NCBI RefSeq assembly: GCF_013391475.1
Contig: NZ_JACBAZ010000001.1
Coordinates: 578,377 to 642,376, forward strand
Length of the DNA: 64,000 nt
Direction: 5' to 3'
Origin: Oceaniferula marina
GTDB lineage: Bacteria > Verrucomicrobiota > Verrucomicrobiia > Verrucomicrobiales > Akkermansiaceae
The notes below the pieces were generated by a model, which worked only from the letters and a program-made list of their open reading frames with translations, was not told where the DNA came from and ran no database searches. Of this stretch, positions 25,988-35,976 are shown one piece after another. The number at the start of each line of letters is the position of its first letter. Position 1 is the stretch's first letter. A program made the translations under genes and the position numbers.

Positions 25988-28393
25988 ATGAACCCAATTT
26001 TTCAAACTTCTCTGGTTGCATGCAGCCTACTCTTTCACACCTCTATCTCCTCAGCAACTGAGGCTACAACTAACAAGAACCTTTATCTTCCAGGCAAAGC
26101 ACCAGGTGCATTTACAGTCAAACCCAAGAAAGGTGGCTGGATATTCTCAAACCACGTGCTCAGCGTATCCTTCCAAAAAGAAGATAAAACGCTCCATCTC
26201 AGCACCCTTAATAATCTCACCACCAAAGAGTCATTAACTTGGGATGACCCCAATGTATTCACACTTGACCTCCCATTAGGATCTCTTCAGTCCTCCAAGA
26301 TGAAGCTAATCTCAGCTCCAAAAGTCGAAACACTGAAGGCATCACCCCAAGCAGCAAAACTCTCAAGTCGTAGTCCTGGCAAAGCATTGGTTGCCACCTT
26401 TGCAGATGAACAATCCGGCATTCAGGTTCAGTGGAGAGCCGAATTTAGAGAAAACTCTAACTATTTTCGTCAAATTTTAAACTTACGTTCATCCCGCCCC
26501 GTCACCATTGAAAACATTCAGACTTTGAATGTCTCTCTTCCAGAAGCCAAGGTCGTGGGCTACACCGACGGCTCGCCAGTAGTCTGTGGCAATTGGTTTC
26601 TCGGGCTGGAGCACCCCATGGCAAAAAATTCAGCTGGAGGAACCGAAAGCTGGAGCCCCGCCGATATGGCAAATAATAAAATCACCCGCCATCTCAAGCA
26701 ACTCAAAGACGGAACATGCAGCGTCACGTTTAAATACGCCGAAGGGAACCACGGTATTACCATCACCAAAGCATCTCTACTCTCCAACGGTAAAATCATT
26801 GCCACAGACGTCCACGGCGGATTCTCTGGCATCCACAGCAAAAGCAACAGCTACACGCTTAAAGTGCCTGCGGGCATTACCGAAGCTACACTCGTCGCCA
26901 CCTTGAATAACGTAAAAGGGCAATACAATGGCAGCGGAGAAATCACCGTTGACAATGGAATCTTCACAACCCAGCCCCAAACTACGGCTAGCCTGCCACG
27001 TGGTTTCACTCTGAAACCCGAAGACCCATGGACCGTGTCCACCCAGATTGGCTGTGCTCCCCCTAACCAAATCCGACGAGCCTTCGCATATTACCTGCAA
27101 CGCGAACGAGCACACCCTTACCGTCAATACTGGCATTATAACTCATGGTATGACCTCAACATCGGCCGTAACGATCTCGATGATCCGATCAAACGCATGA
27201 ACGAACAGCAGTGTTTGGATGTCATCAAGGCATTTGACAAAAAACTGTTTCAAAAACATCAAGTAGGGGTCAATGGTTTTGTCTGGGATGACGGTTGGGA
27301 CGATTGGAACTCGCTATGGGGATTTCACGAGGGATTCCCTCATGGGTTCACCAAACTCAATGAGGCAGCCCTACCTCAGGGTGCGAAAATGGGCGCGTGG
27401 CTCTCTCCGTGGGGAGGGTATGGCCGTTCTCACAAAATGCGTGTCGACTATGGCAAAAAGCACGGCTACGAAACTAATGCTGGAGGGTTCTCTCTTGGAG
27501 GCATCAAATACCGAACTGCTTACCGTGATGCATGCCTTAAAATGATCAAAGACTACAATCAGGATTACTTCAAATTTGATGGAATCGGAGGCGGCATGTG
27601 GGCCACTGGTGCACCGGCCACCATTTCTGCCGATCTTGACGGGCTTATCAAAGTCATCGAAGACCTGCGCCAGACCACCCCGTCCGTTTTTATCAACTGC
27701 ACTGTTGGCACCTGGGCATCCCCTTACTGGCTGTGCTTTGCTGATAGCATCTGGCGCCAAGGCGAAGACACCGCCTTTTCTGGAAAAGGCAACCCTCGAG
27801 AACAGTGGATCAACTATAAAGACAGCATCGTTTACCGCAGGTTCGCTCATCCAAGCCCCCTCTTCCCTGTTAACTCCATGATGTACCATGGCTTGACGGT
27901 CGGCCCTATGGGAAACCCTGCAAAAATGCCAAGCCCGGCAGAAAACATTAATAGCTACAGCAACGAGGTTCGGATGATGGCAGCCTACGCTAGCACCCTA
28001 GGAGAACTATACGTCACTCCAGCAATGCTCACGGATGAAGCTTGGGCTGTCCTTGCCGAAAGCATTCAATGGGCACGCACTCACCAGAAGCTTCTCAGCG
28101 ACACCCACTGGATCGGCGGCGATCCTGCAAAACATCAAATATACGGTTTTGCGGCATGGCATCCTGACAAAGGCGGTGTCATTACACTCCGCAACCCGGA
28201 TGACAGAAAGAAAAGCATTACTCTGGATCTTCGGACCATCTGGGAACTGCCAACAGATGATGACCTCCAGTATACACTCCATAGCCCGTGGATCGAAGAT
28301 CACGGAAAGCCTCCCGTGCCAGCCAGAGCCAACACCCCACTGACAGTTACGCTTCAACCATTTGAAGTCCTCACCCTGCAAACAAAGCATTAA
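25988..28393 (+). CDS. Secreted GH36/GH27-like alpha-galactosidase family protein
   Basis: An 801-aa protein with a signal peptide, a long N-terminal beta-sandwich part (about 40-370) and a TIM barrel from about 375. Barrel landmarks are WHYNSWYDL, NGFVWDDGWDDW (about 430), MGAWLSPWGGYG and DYFKFDGIGGG with Asp531 as the probable nucleophile. The order of these motifs is that of clan GH-D (GH27/GH36/GH31) enzymes acting on alpha-galactose or alpha-GalNAc ends. I cannot fix the family number. The DUF5107 gene follows after 17 bp, so the two are co-transcribed. Confidence 0.78.
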   Translation: MNPIFQTSLVACSLLFHTSISSATEATTNKNLYLPGKAPGAFTVKPKKGGWIFSNHVLSVSFQKEDKTLHLSTLNNLTTKESLTWDDPNVFTLDLPLGSLQSSKMKLISAPKVETLKASPQAAKLSSRSPGKALVATFADEQSGIQVQWRAEFRENSNYFRQILNLRSSRPVTIENIQTLNVSLPEAKVVGYTDGSPVVCGNWFLGLEHPMAKNSAGGTESWSPADMANNKITRHLKQLKDGTCSVTFKYAEGNHGITITKASLLSNGKIIATDVHGGFSGIHSKSNSYTLKVPAGITEATLVATLNNVKGQYNGSGEITVDNGIFTTQPQTTASLPRGFTLKPEDPWTVSTQIGCAPPNQIRRAFAYYLQRERAHPYRQYWHYNSWYDLNIGRNDLDDPIKRMNEQQCLDVIKAFDKKLFQKHQVGVNGFVWDDGWDDWNSLWGFHEGFPHGFTKLNEAALPQGAKMGAWLSPWGGYGRSHKMRVDYGKKHGYETNAGGFSLGGIKYRTAYRDACLKMIKDYNQDYFKFDGIGGGMWATGAPATISADLDGLIKVIEDLRQTTPSVFINCTVGTWASPYWLCFADSIWRQGEDTAFSGKGNPREQWINYKDSIVYRRFAHPSPLFPVNSMMYHGLTVGPMGNPAKMPSPAENINSYSNEVRMMAAYASTLGELYVTPAMLTDEAWAVLAESIQWARTHQKLLSDTHWIGGDPAKHQIYGFAAWHPDKGGVITLRNPDDRKKSITLDLRTIWELPTDDDLQYTLHSPWIEDHGKPPVPARANTPLTVTLQPFEVLTLQTKH

Positions 28394-28410
28394 CACAAAC
28401 GCCCACAATA

Positions 28411-30117
28411 ATGGCCAGTATTAGCCAGCCCCCTGAAAGTATTCTAAAGCAAAACCTAACCCTTCCCTATTTTGCTCCTGAGCCACTAAGTGAGTTGCCA
28501 CTGGTCTATCAACGAGACCACCTGTTTCCCTACACCAGCTATGGATCTACCCAGAGTACCCCAAGTCAGCGTCAGTTTGAACTTCTGGTATTGGAAAATG
28601 CGGCAGTCCGAGTCAGTATCTGTCCAGAACTGGGGGGGAGAGTCATGAGTTATCTGGATAAGTCCACTGGCAAGGAGCTATTGTTTTCCAATCCGGTGGT
28701 TAAACCTACTCGTATCCTTCCCATCTGGGGGTTTATTTCGGGAGGCATCGAATTTAATTTTCCGATTGCCCACTCCCCGACATCGATCGCCCGAGTTGGT
28801 CATACGACTGGCTCCACTCAGACAGCAGATGGGAATTACCACTATGTTCGGGTGGGTGAGCGAGAAGCAAGAACAGGAATGGAATGGGTTGTTGAGTTAG
28901 GTCTCTGCGGTGACCATCCTGCTCTGATCCAGCGGACCGCACTGCGAAACCCAAGCTCGAAAGCCCATCCGTGGATGATGTGGACCAACTGTGCCGTCCC
29001 GTCGACGCCCCATACGGAGTTCATTTTCCCCTCTGGCAAGACATTATGCCACAACAGCCAGCTTACCGAAATCCAATGGCCCAGTGCCGAATGCAACTGG
29101 GAAAAAAACATCCATGAAATGACTGGGTTCTTTTGGCAATCCAGCAGAGATTACAGCTTTGGAGTATACCATCACGACACAGATAGTGGTCTGATCCATC
29201 TCGCGGACCCAAAGCAAGTCCCGGGCAAAAAACTATGGACCTACGGCCATGGAACCGATTCCGAATGGGCCAAGGAATCCACCGACGGGCTACTTTCGTA
29301 TTCCGAAATTCAAAGTGGTCCACTCTGTGATCAGGGGCAAAAACCCCTTTTCCCACCCGGAGTAGAAATGCGCTTCGAGGAATATTGGCTTCCAGCGCGA
29401 AGACGAGATGATTTTAATGCCCTCGAACTTCCAACTCTAGACCTGCCGATCTGGAGTAAACAAGAGCCTTGGCTCGGATACAAGCACTCTCCCTGGCAAT
29501 CCGCATGGGAAGCATTTATAGCAGGTAAAGGCAAGCTACCGGACAATGCCAGATCTCGTATTCCCACCGGGCTCGATCTCGAGTCCTCACTGCGAACAAA
29601 CAAGTCAGCTGATGCAAAAGAGGCCCTCGCCCTATGGCTGATCGGTCAACAACGCCACAATGAAGCTCTAGATCTCCTGCTGCCACTCAAGCATAGCAGT
29701 GCACAACGGCTCGTCGGGCTCATTCTCTGGAAGACCAGAAATGAGACCAAACAGGCGTTGAAACATCTGAGACGTGGACCTATGCACGATCCGGTTGCTG
29801 TCACAGAACTCGATCAACTACTCGAGCAGCTTCACCTCCATGGAGAACGAGCCACCCTGCTTCATGCAGCTCGTCCTCATCGGCTTATCGTCGAACGTCA
29901 AGCCCAGCTTGCCCTCATCCAAGGAAAGCCAGAACAAACGCTCAAGATACTTACAAATACAATCTGGCCAAGAGAACATCAACGGTATGTTCGCAGTGAC
30001 TTATGGAACCAAGCATGTCAGCTACTCGGTAACAATTGGCCAGTCCCCAATTCCCTCGGAGAAGATTCTTTGGCATCATTTGGAGCTTACTGGTCCGATG
30101 AAAAAGCAAGCATATGA
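28411..30117 (+). CDS. DUF5107-domain protein with C-terminal helical repeats
   Basis: A 568-aa protein without a signal peptide. Residues about 50-330 match the DUF5107 / galactose-mutarotase-like fold: VLENAAVRVSICPELGGRVM, IWGFISGGIEFNFP and NPSSKAHPWMMWTNCAV. Residues about 370-560 are alpha-helical with TPR-like spacing (ALALWLIGQQRHNEALDLL, LALIQGKPEQTLKIL). DUF5107 proteins occur in sugar-catabolism clusters of many phyla and are thought to bind or epimerise sugars; the function is not proven. Co-operonic with the upstream GH36-like gene. Confidence 0.8.
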   Translation: MASISQPPESILKQNLTLPYFAPEPLSELPLVYQRDHLFPYTSYGSTQSTPSQRQFELLVLENAAVRVSICPELGGRVMSYLDKSTGKELLFSNPVVKPTRILPIWGFISGGIEFNFPIAHSPTSIARVGHTTGSTQTADGNYHYVRVGEREARTGMEWVVELGLCGDHPALIQRTALRNPSSKAHPWMMWTNCAVPSTPHTEFIFPSGKTLCHNSQLTEIQWPSAECNWEKNIHEMTGFFWQSSRDYSFGVYHHDTDSGLIHLADPKQVPGKKLWTYGHGTDSEWAKESTDGLLSYSEIQSGPLCDQGQKPLFPPGVEMRFEEYWLPARRRDDFNALELPTLDLPIWSKQEPWLGYKHSPWQSAWEAFIAGKGKLPDNARSRIPTGLDLESSLRTNKSADAKEALALWLIGQQRHNEALDLLLPLKHSSAQRLVGLILWKTRNETKQALKHLRRGPMHDPVAVTELDQLLEQLHLHGERATLLHAARPHRLIVERQAQLALIQGKPEQTLKILTNTIWPREHQRYVRSDLWNQACQLLGNNWPVPNSLGEDSLASFGAYWSDEKASI

Positions 30118-30168
30118 TCAAGCTCACCACTATTACCCCTCAACATCTCACCCCAAGAACAAAGAACC

Positions 30169-30811
30169 ATGCTTAAAACAGCAAACAGACTAGCCCTCTA
30201 GGCGGCGACAGCAACACTGCCCCAGGCAGCCATTACGGTAGCTAGCAGCTATGACCTTGACTCATACAGCTCATCAAACCCAACACTCACTGACAGCTCT
30301 GACAACGGCAATGATTTCACAAGCCTTCAAAATCCAGGATCAACCATCACCAATCCAGGCAGTGGACTTGTAGGAGGGAGCGCAAATTCCTTGAACATCA
30401 GCGGTGGTGCAAACACCGTTTTTTTCAATGGAGAAAGCTATGGCAATCTGGCTGACAACTTCGCTATTGACTTCTATTACGCGCCTGACAGCACCCTGAC
30501 CAACGGGATATTAATCGCATCGATTAACGATGAAAGCATTAACCTCAATTTTCGAATCAGCGGTGGTAACTACCAACTGGAAGGCAACGGCATCGGTAGC
30601 AGTGTTACAGCTGCGGATGGGGCACGGTAAGACTCACAGCCATCCGCGAAAGCGGCACACCAATTTCTATGTCAACAACAGTCGCATAGGATCCGACACA
30701 TCTACGGCTGGAACGCTGTATAGTCTCATGCTTGGATTCGGTGCAGGAGGTGTCGCTCTGATGCTTCGCCGCCGCAAGCAACTCAAGAGCCGAAGGGACA
30801 CTACTATTTGA
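30169..30811 (+). pseudogene. Broken PEP-CTERM-like protein gene
   Basis: ATG 30169 starts a signal peptide (MLKTANRLAL) that is cut by TAG at 30199-30201, after which the same frame continues with AATATLPQAAITVASSYDLD and LamG-like sequence (NLADNFAIDFYYAPDS). Near 30628 that frame stops and the sequence carries on in another frame (NFYVNNSRIGSDTS), ending in MLGFGAGGVALMLRRRK. The PEP box itself is eroded. The lesions are separate from those at 24484-24815 but the outcome is the same. It is not likely to give a working product. Confidence 0.72.
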
Positions 30812-30833
30812 GCTAACCACCCTTCTCATAGTC

Positions 30834-30864
30834 AACCGCTTCCATTCCCGTGGGAACGGTTTTT
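30834..30864 (+). terminator. Probable terminator after the broken PEP-CTERM gene
   Basis: AACCGCTTCC pairs with GGAACGGTT (one bulged C), followed by a T-run ending at 30864. Confidence 0.6.
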
Positions 30865-31034
30865 CACCTCATTCCGAGTGGCGGTTCACAAAACATTTCC
30901 ATCCGATTATCGGGTACAGACTGCCAATTCCGGCAAAAATATGAGATCTGGAAACAAAACGAGAGCACACAGCGTTATGGCTATGTGTTTTACCGAACTT
31001 GTATCTAAACATCTCACCGCCAAAGTGTGTAAAA

Positions 31035-33407
31035 ATGACTTCTCTGCCCCCTCCCATGCAGCTCAAATTCTTCATCTTTTTCCTCTCCCTACTGACCACA
31101 TCGATGGCCGACAATGTCCGGCAGGAGATCAAAACGGCCAAGCAGAGGGTCCAGAATTCACGATCCTTGGTTGACCAGCTGGATTTTCAGTCGCACTGGA
31201 CCGAGGACGGCAAAGCTCTGATTGTCAAAACAACGGTTGGCAATCAAAAGCAGTACAAGGAGATCGATCTGGCATCAGGCCGGACGACCGTGCTTAAGGA
31301 CAACGAAAAACTGCAAAAGCGCATGCAGGTCAGCGCCACACTGCTTTCCCCTGTAGCCATCAAACGCCAACGAGGTCACGGAGGCAAAGCCAGCACCGTG
31401 AGCATCGATAACCAAACCAAAGGTCCCATCGAATTGTTTTGGCTGAATCATCAACAACGCAAATCCTACGGCCGGATTGAGGCAGGCAAATCCTACCGCT
31501 CCGCCAGCTACCACGGCCACCGCTGGCTCGTCACTGACGGCCAGGGAAAGGAGCTCGCTGGTTTCTCGGTAGAAAAATCGTCCACCCACGCCGTGATTAC
31601 AGGGCCCGTCAATGGCAGGACAGATGACAGCGCGGCAGCAGCAAACATCAACAAGCCGCTCTCACCAGACGGAAAATGGAAGGCTCTGATCGTGAACCAT
31701 AACCTTCACATCATATCAACGCAGGACGGCCGCAGTATCTCTCTAACGAGCGATGGAACGGATCAAGCTTATTACCGGGGACCTTTCCTCTGGTCTCCCG
31801 ACTCAAGCAAGTTGCTTGTTCACCATCAGCTGCGAACCAAGGTGCGCAAAATCCATTTTGTCGAAGCCTCTCCGAAAGGCCGGGTCCAACCCAAGCTGCA
31901 CACCCTGAATTACAACAAGGCAGGAGACCCGATCGCCCCCCCAAAACCCAGACTGTTCGACATTCAAACGCAAAAACAAGTCCCACTGGATGATAAACTC
32001 TATAGCAATCCATGGAGTATTCGTGCTCTGCACTGGGCCGCCGATTCGTCAGCCTTTTTCTTTGCCTACAACCAACGCGGGCACCAAGTGATGCGGTTGG
32101 TCCGAATTGAAGCCGCAAACGGCAAAGCCAGAAACTTATTTGAGGACCGAAGTATAACCTTCATCGATTATAGCCAGAAGTTCCATCTCACCCACATACC
32201 CGCGAGTAAAGAAATCATCTGGGCCTCCGAACGAAGCGGACACAACCACCTTTACCTTCTCAATGAAGAAACCGGGGCGATCAAATCAACCATCACCAGC
32301 GGCGACTGGAATGTCTTCAAGGTTGTCAGTATCGACACGGAAAAGCGAAGCCTTCTGATCCAAACCATCGGCCTCAACCCGGCAAGCCCGTATTACAAAG
32401 ATTTCATCCAGGTTGGTTTCGATGGCAGCGAATTCCGTCAGCTAAGCAAAGCTTCAGGCAATCATTCCATTGAGTTCTCGCCCGATCAATCCTACTTCAT
32501 CGATAGCTGGTCGCGGGTGGATCACCCACCGGTGCGGGAACTCCGCAGGAGCCATGACGGCAGCCTCGTTACAGAACTCAGCCGCGCTGACGACTCACGA
32601 TTGTCAGCTACCGGATGGAGTCGCCCCGAACGATTTGTTGCCAAGGGCCGCGATGGTAAAACCGACATTCATGGCGTCATCATCAAACCGTCCGATTTCG
32701 ATCCCAAACTCAAGTACCCGGTAATCGAATGTATCTACGCCGGCCCGCATGGCTTCTTCACCCCTCAAGACTATCGCCTCAACTCCGTCATGAGAAACTA
32801 TGCCGAACTTGGATTTGTGCTGGTTCAGATCGATGGCATGGGAACCAATTGGCGGAACAAGGCCTTCCATGATGTCTGTTGGAAAAACCTCTCCGATGCT
32901 GGCTTCCCGGATCGCAAACTCTGGATCCGCGAAGCGGCCAAATCCCGCCCGTGGATGGACCTCTCCCGGGTGGGTATCTTCGGTGGTAGTGCCGGCGGGC
33001 AAAGTACGGTTGCCGCCCTGCTCCATCACGGGGACTTCTATCATGCAGGCGTCGCCGATTGCGGATGCCACGATAACCGGATCGATAAAATCTGGTGGAA
33101 CGAAGCGTGGATGGGCTGGCCGGTCGACAAAAGTTATGCCGAAAACTCCAATGTTACCCACGCAGACAAACTAAAAGGAAAGCTGCTGCTCATCTACGGC
33201 GAAGTCGATAGCAATGTGGATCCGGCATCCACCGCTCAACTGGCGGCAGCCCTGCAACGTGCCGGCAAGTTTTTCGAATACATGCCAATCATGGGGGCGA
33301 ACCACGGCGCCGCGGAATCATCCTACGGCAATTACCGTCGGGCTGAATTTTTCATCCGGCAGCTCGAACCTGCCAAGCGTGGCATGCCGAACAAAAGCCA
33401 GAACTGA
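31035..33407 (+). CDS. Secreted S9 family peptidase (DPP IV-like)
   Basis: From ATG 31035 (another candidate is 31056) the protein has a signal peptide, a beta-propeller of the DPP IV N-terminal type (about 60-530; RGPFLWSPDSSKLLVHH, LHWAADSSAFFFAYNQ) and a C-terminal alpha/beta-hydrolase domain. The triad is Ser652 in GIFGGSAGGQS, Asp725 in GEVDSNVD and His757 in GANHGAAES. These enzymes cut dipeptides from N-termini of small peptides in the periplasm or outside. An insert after about residue 90 (NQTKGPIELFWLNHQQRK) resembles a VHL-beta-like module. It converges with the GH2 gene and is not clearly part of either glycan locus. Confidence 0.87.
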   Translation: MTSLPPPMQLKFFIFFLSLLTTSMADNVRQEIKTAKQRVQNSRSLVDQLDFQSHWTEDGKALIVKTTVGNQKQYKEIDLASGRTTVLKDNEKLQKRMQVSATLLSPVAIKRQRGHGGKASTVSIDNQTKGPIELFWLNHQQRKSYGRIEAGKSYRSASYHGHRWLVTDGQGKELAGFSVEKSSTHAVITGPVNGRTDDSAAAANINKPLSPDGKWKALIVNHNLHIISTQDGRSISLTSDGTDQAYYRGPFLWSPDSSKLLVHHQLRTKVRKIHFVEASPKGRVQPKLHTLNYNKAGDPIAPPKPRLFDIQTQKQVPLDDKLYSNPWSIRALHWAADSSAFFFAYNQRGHQVMRLVRIEAANGKARNLFEDRSITFIDYSQKFHLTHIPASKEIIWASERSGHNHLYLLNEETGAIKSTITSGDWNVFKVVSIDTEKRSLLIQTIGLNPASPYYKDFIQVGFDGSEFRQLSKASGNHSIEFSPDQSYFIDSWSRVDHPPVRELRRSHDGSLVTELSRADDSRLSATGWSRPERFVAKGRDGKTDIHGVIIKPSDFDPKLKYPVIECIYAGPHGFFTPQDYRLNSVMRNYAELGFVLVQIDGMGTNWRNKAFHDVCWKNLSDAGFPDRKLWIREAAKSRPWMDLSRVGIFGGSAGGQSTVAALLHHGDFYHAGVADCGCHDNRIDKIWWNEAWMGWPVDKSYAENSNVTHADKLKGKLLLIYGEVDSNVDPASTAQLAAALQRAGKFFEYMPIMGANHGAAESSYGNYRRAEFFIRQLEPAKRGMPNKSQN

Positions 33408-33439
33408 TTCGAGCTCTCACAGGAGCATACATGGATCAT

Positions 33440-35920
33440 TTACGGCTTTTCAGGCAGTTGGACTTCGACGATGTTCGTCCACTCCGTGACATTGCTGCCC
33501 TGCCCCTTAATCCTGATATAGCGGGTCTTCACCGATTCAGTGAAAGCAAAGTACTCAGGCCCCTTGGATTGACCGGAACTTTTCCCATCAAAGACCTCAA
33601 TCCAGGAATTGCCATCGGTTGAGTAAGCAATGGAAAATTGATACTTTCGCTGGTCTCCCTTAAACCACTGGATCGAGAGACCATCAAGATTTCTCTGCTT
33701 GTTCAAATCGAGGCGAAGCCATGAACCTTTGGTTCTCGCCGACCAGTGGGTTTTAAGGTTTCCGTCGGCAGCATACTGGGCAATGTTATTCTGGTCTTCT
33801 TCCGAGGCGAGAGCGACGTCAAAATCAGCAACCAGCAGTTCACGCTTTTTGGCTGCTTCCCTGGCTTTTAATTCCGGGTCATAGACGAGCTTACAGAGAT
33901 CCTGTAATTTCTTCCCCTTATAACTTGCCGTGACCTCAATGGTATTCTCCCCGGGTTTGAGCTGCATATCAGACCAAAGGAACACCTTTACGTCGTCACC
34001 GGGGATGCTGCTGATTCGTTTTCCATTCAAGTGAAGCTCCACTTTTTCGCAGTTCGAGTATGCCTTGATCTCCATGGTTTTCTCACCGATTACGCCCAGC
34101 CTTTTCCCGGAGAGATGAAGAACCGGTTCCTCCGACCAATTCGCTTTGTAGAAAAAGAAGGCATCCTTTTTCTGTTTGCGGTCATAACTAATCAGGCCTT
34201 TGTGATTCAGCCCCTTGATCCCGCCTCGGCTCCATCCGGCGACATTAAAATCAAACATATTCCAAATGTATGCTCCCCAAATGAAGGGACGAGGCTGCAT
34301 CTGCCTCCATTGAATCTCATGCTGCAACGATTGATATTGCTCAGGGAAAAAATCTCCCGCGGCCGCTGGCTGCTTTGGCTTGTATTTCTGGTGGGCTATG
34401 TTGCCCCCGCATCCATACTCGGCGACACAAACCGGATTGTCAGGCCTGACCTTGCGAGTGCCATCCGCCCAGGCTCCGATTTCATCTGATTTTCCGTAAT
34501 ACCAACCGAAGTAGCGGTTGCTGCCCATCAGGTCGGCGTGGCAATCCATAAAGCGAGTCAAACTCCCGAATCCGCTCGTGGAAACGGTAAAGCGGTCAGG
34601 GTCCTCCGATTTGGCAAGGTTATGCAAGTCCTTGGTAAGAAGCACTGGAAACTGGTTATCATGTTTTGCATAGACTTCGTTATGCAGGCCCCAAATACAG
34701 ATCGAGGGGTGGTTGTAGTTCTGGCGAATCAACTCCAGCATCTGCTGCTTTGCATTGTCCCCTTCCGCCCCATTCCAGGTATTCACAAAGGGAATTTCAG
34801 CCCAAATGACAAAGCCGAGCCGGTCACCATGCGCATACATATCGTCAGCTTGCTGGTAGTGAGCGAGGCGCAATGACGTGCACCCCATTTCATACATCAA
34901 CTCACTGTCGATTCGGTGCTGATCTGCGGAAAGCGCGCTACCATCATCCTTCCATTCCTGGTGACGACAAACGCCATAGAGGCGATACGGTTCTCCGTTA
35001 AGGATAAATCCCTGCTCAGCATCCATTCGGAAAAATCGAAGGCCCAGAGGTTGGATCACCTGGTCGATCACCTTTTCATTTTGAATGAGGTCCACCTTAA
35101 CCTGATAGAGATACGGGTTCCTGCGACCATGCCAGAGTGTTGGGTTTTCAATCGTCATTACCTGATCGACCGCTGTCAGTGTCGTCGACCTAAGATCGAC
35201 GCTTTTACTTGCTCGGGAAACCTCACGCCCGTCCTTATCAATCACCGTGGTTTTCACCGTGACCTCCTGCCCATCCGGGTGTGCGTTCGTGAGTTTACTT
35301 TTCACCTGAATTTGCGCCTGTTTTTTACTTACATGCTTCTGTCGTATGTAGACTCCCGGGGAAGCGTAGTCTGTCGGGCTGATGTTAATCGGATCGGTGA
35401 CGATCATGGAAACGGGACGGTAAATGCCACCAAACACGGTAAAAAGATTGTGGTTAATCGGGATGATATCCTTGCGAATTGTATTATCAGCACGCACAAA
35501 TACCTGATTGGCCTCACCAAACTTCAGGGCTTTGGTGATTTCAAAACAAAAGGCCGCATAGGCTCCTTTATGATGACCCACATGCAAACCATTAACATAG
35601 ACATCCGCCACCTGGCCAACTCCTTCAAATCGAAGAAAAACCCGCTTTCCTTTATGCGATGCTGGAATGGTGATCAATTTGCGATAGCAACCCACCCCTT
35701 TGTAATATTGTCCGCCTGACTGGGCATCCTTGCTGTTCCAGGTGTGAGGCAAGGTCACCGACTCCCATTTCAGCCCTCCTGACGACGAGGCAAATGCATC
35801 CTTGGTTTCGCAGTTCGAGCGGATAAACTCCCAATCGTCATTGATCGATTGGGTTTCTCTAGCATGAGCGATAGTAATACAAACCCATGCGAGAACAACG
35901 GTGTAAAAATACTTATTCAT
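33440..35920 (-). CDS. Secreted GH2 beta-galactosidase-like enzyme with F5/8-type domain
   Basis: ATG 35920 gives a signal peptide (MNKYFYTVVLAWVCITIAHA); the longer TTG start at 35971 is less likely. Domain order: GH2 sugar-binding jelly roll (about 25-195), immunoglobulin-like domain (about 200-300), TIM barrel (about 305-600), Ig-like domain DUF4982-type, and a C-terminal discoidin/F5-8 type C domain (about 680-826). Glu415 in WGLHNEVYAKH is the acid/base and Glu501 in CVAEYGCGG the nucleophile. It probably removes beta-galactose or a related residue after defucosylation. It is the last gene of the five-gene fucosidase operon. Confidence 0.88.
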   Translation of the reverse strand: MNKYFYTVVLAWVCITIAHARETQSINDDWEFIRSNCETKDAFASSSGGLKWESVTLPHTWNSKDAQSGGQYYKGVGCYRKLITIPASHKGKRVFLRFEGVGQVADVYVNGLHVGHHKGAYAAFCFEITKALKFGEANQVFVRADNTIRKDIIPINHNLFTVFGGIYRPVSMIVTDPINISPTDYASPGVYIRQKHVSKKQAQIQVKSKLTNAHPDGQEVTVKTTVIDKDGREVSRASKSVDLRSTTLTAVDQVMTIENPTLWHGRRNPYLYQVKVDLIQNEKVIDQVIQPLGLRFFRMDAEQGFILNGEPYRLYGVCRHQEWKDDGSALSADQHRIDSELMYEMGCTSLRLAHYQQADDMYAHGDRLGFVIWAEIPFVNTWNGAEGDNAKQQMLELIRQNYNHPSICIWGLHNEVYAKHDNQFPVLLTKDLHNLAKSEDPDRFTVSTSGFGSLTRFMDCHADLMGSNRYFGWYYGKSDEIGAWADGTRKVRPDNPVCVAEYGCGGNIAHQKYKPKQPAAAGDFFPEQYQSLQHEIQWRQMQPRPFIWGAYIWNMFDFNVAGWSRGGIKGLNHKGLISYDRKQKKDAFFFYKANWSEEPVLHLSGKRLGVIGEKTMEIKAYSNCEKVELHLNGKRISSIPGDDVKVFLWSDMQLKPGENTIEVTASYKGKKLQDLCKLVYDPELKAREAAKKRELLVADFDVALASEEDQNNIAQYAADGNLKTHWSARTKGSWLRLDLNKQRNLDGLSIQWFKGDQRKYQFSIAYSTDGNSWIEVFDGKSSGQSKGPEYFAFTESVKTRYIRIKGQGSNVTEWTNIVEVQLPEKP

Positions 35921-35976
35921 GATCAATGGTGTGCGTTGAATTTCTTCTAGAATGATAAAGTCTATAATCAAGCACC

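Noticed and set aside
24484-30811. Amber (TAG) recoding, because both broken PEP-CTERM genes have in-frame TAG
   Set aside because: Intact genes such as eboB-like (stop at 55139-55141) and ftsY (stop at 58800-58802) end in TAG, and both broken genes also have frameshifts.
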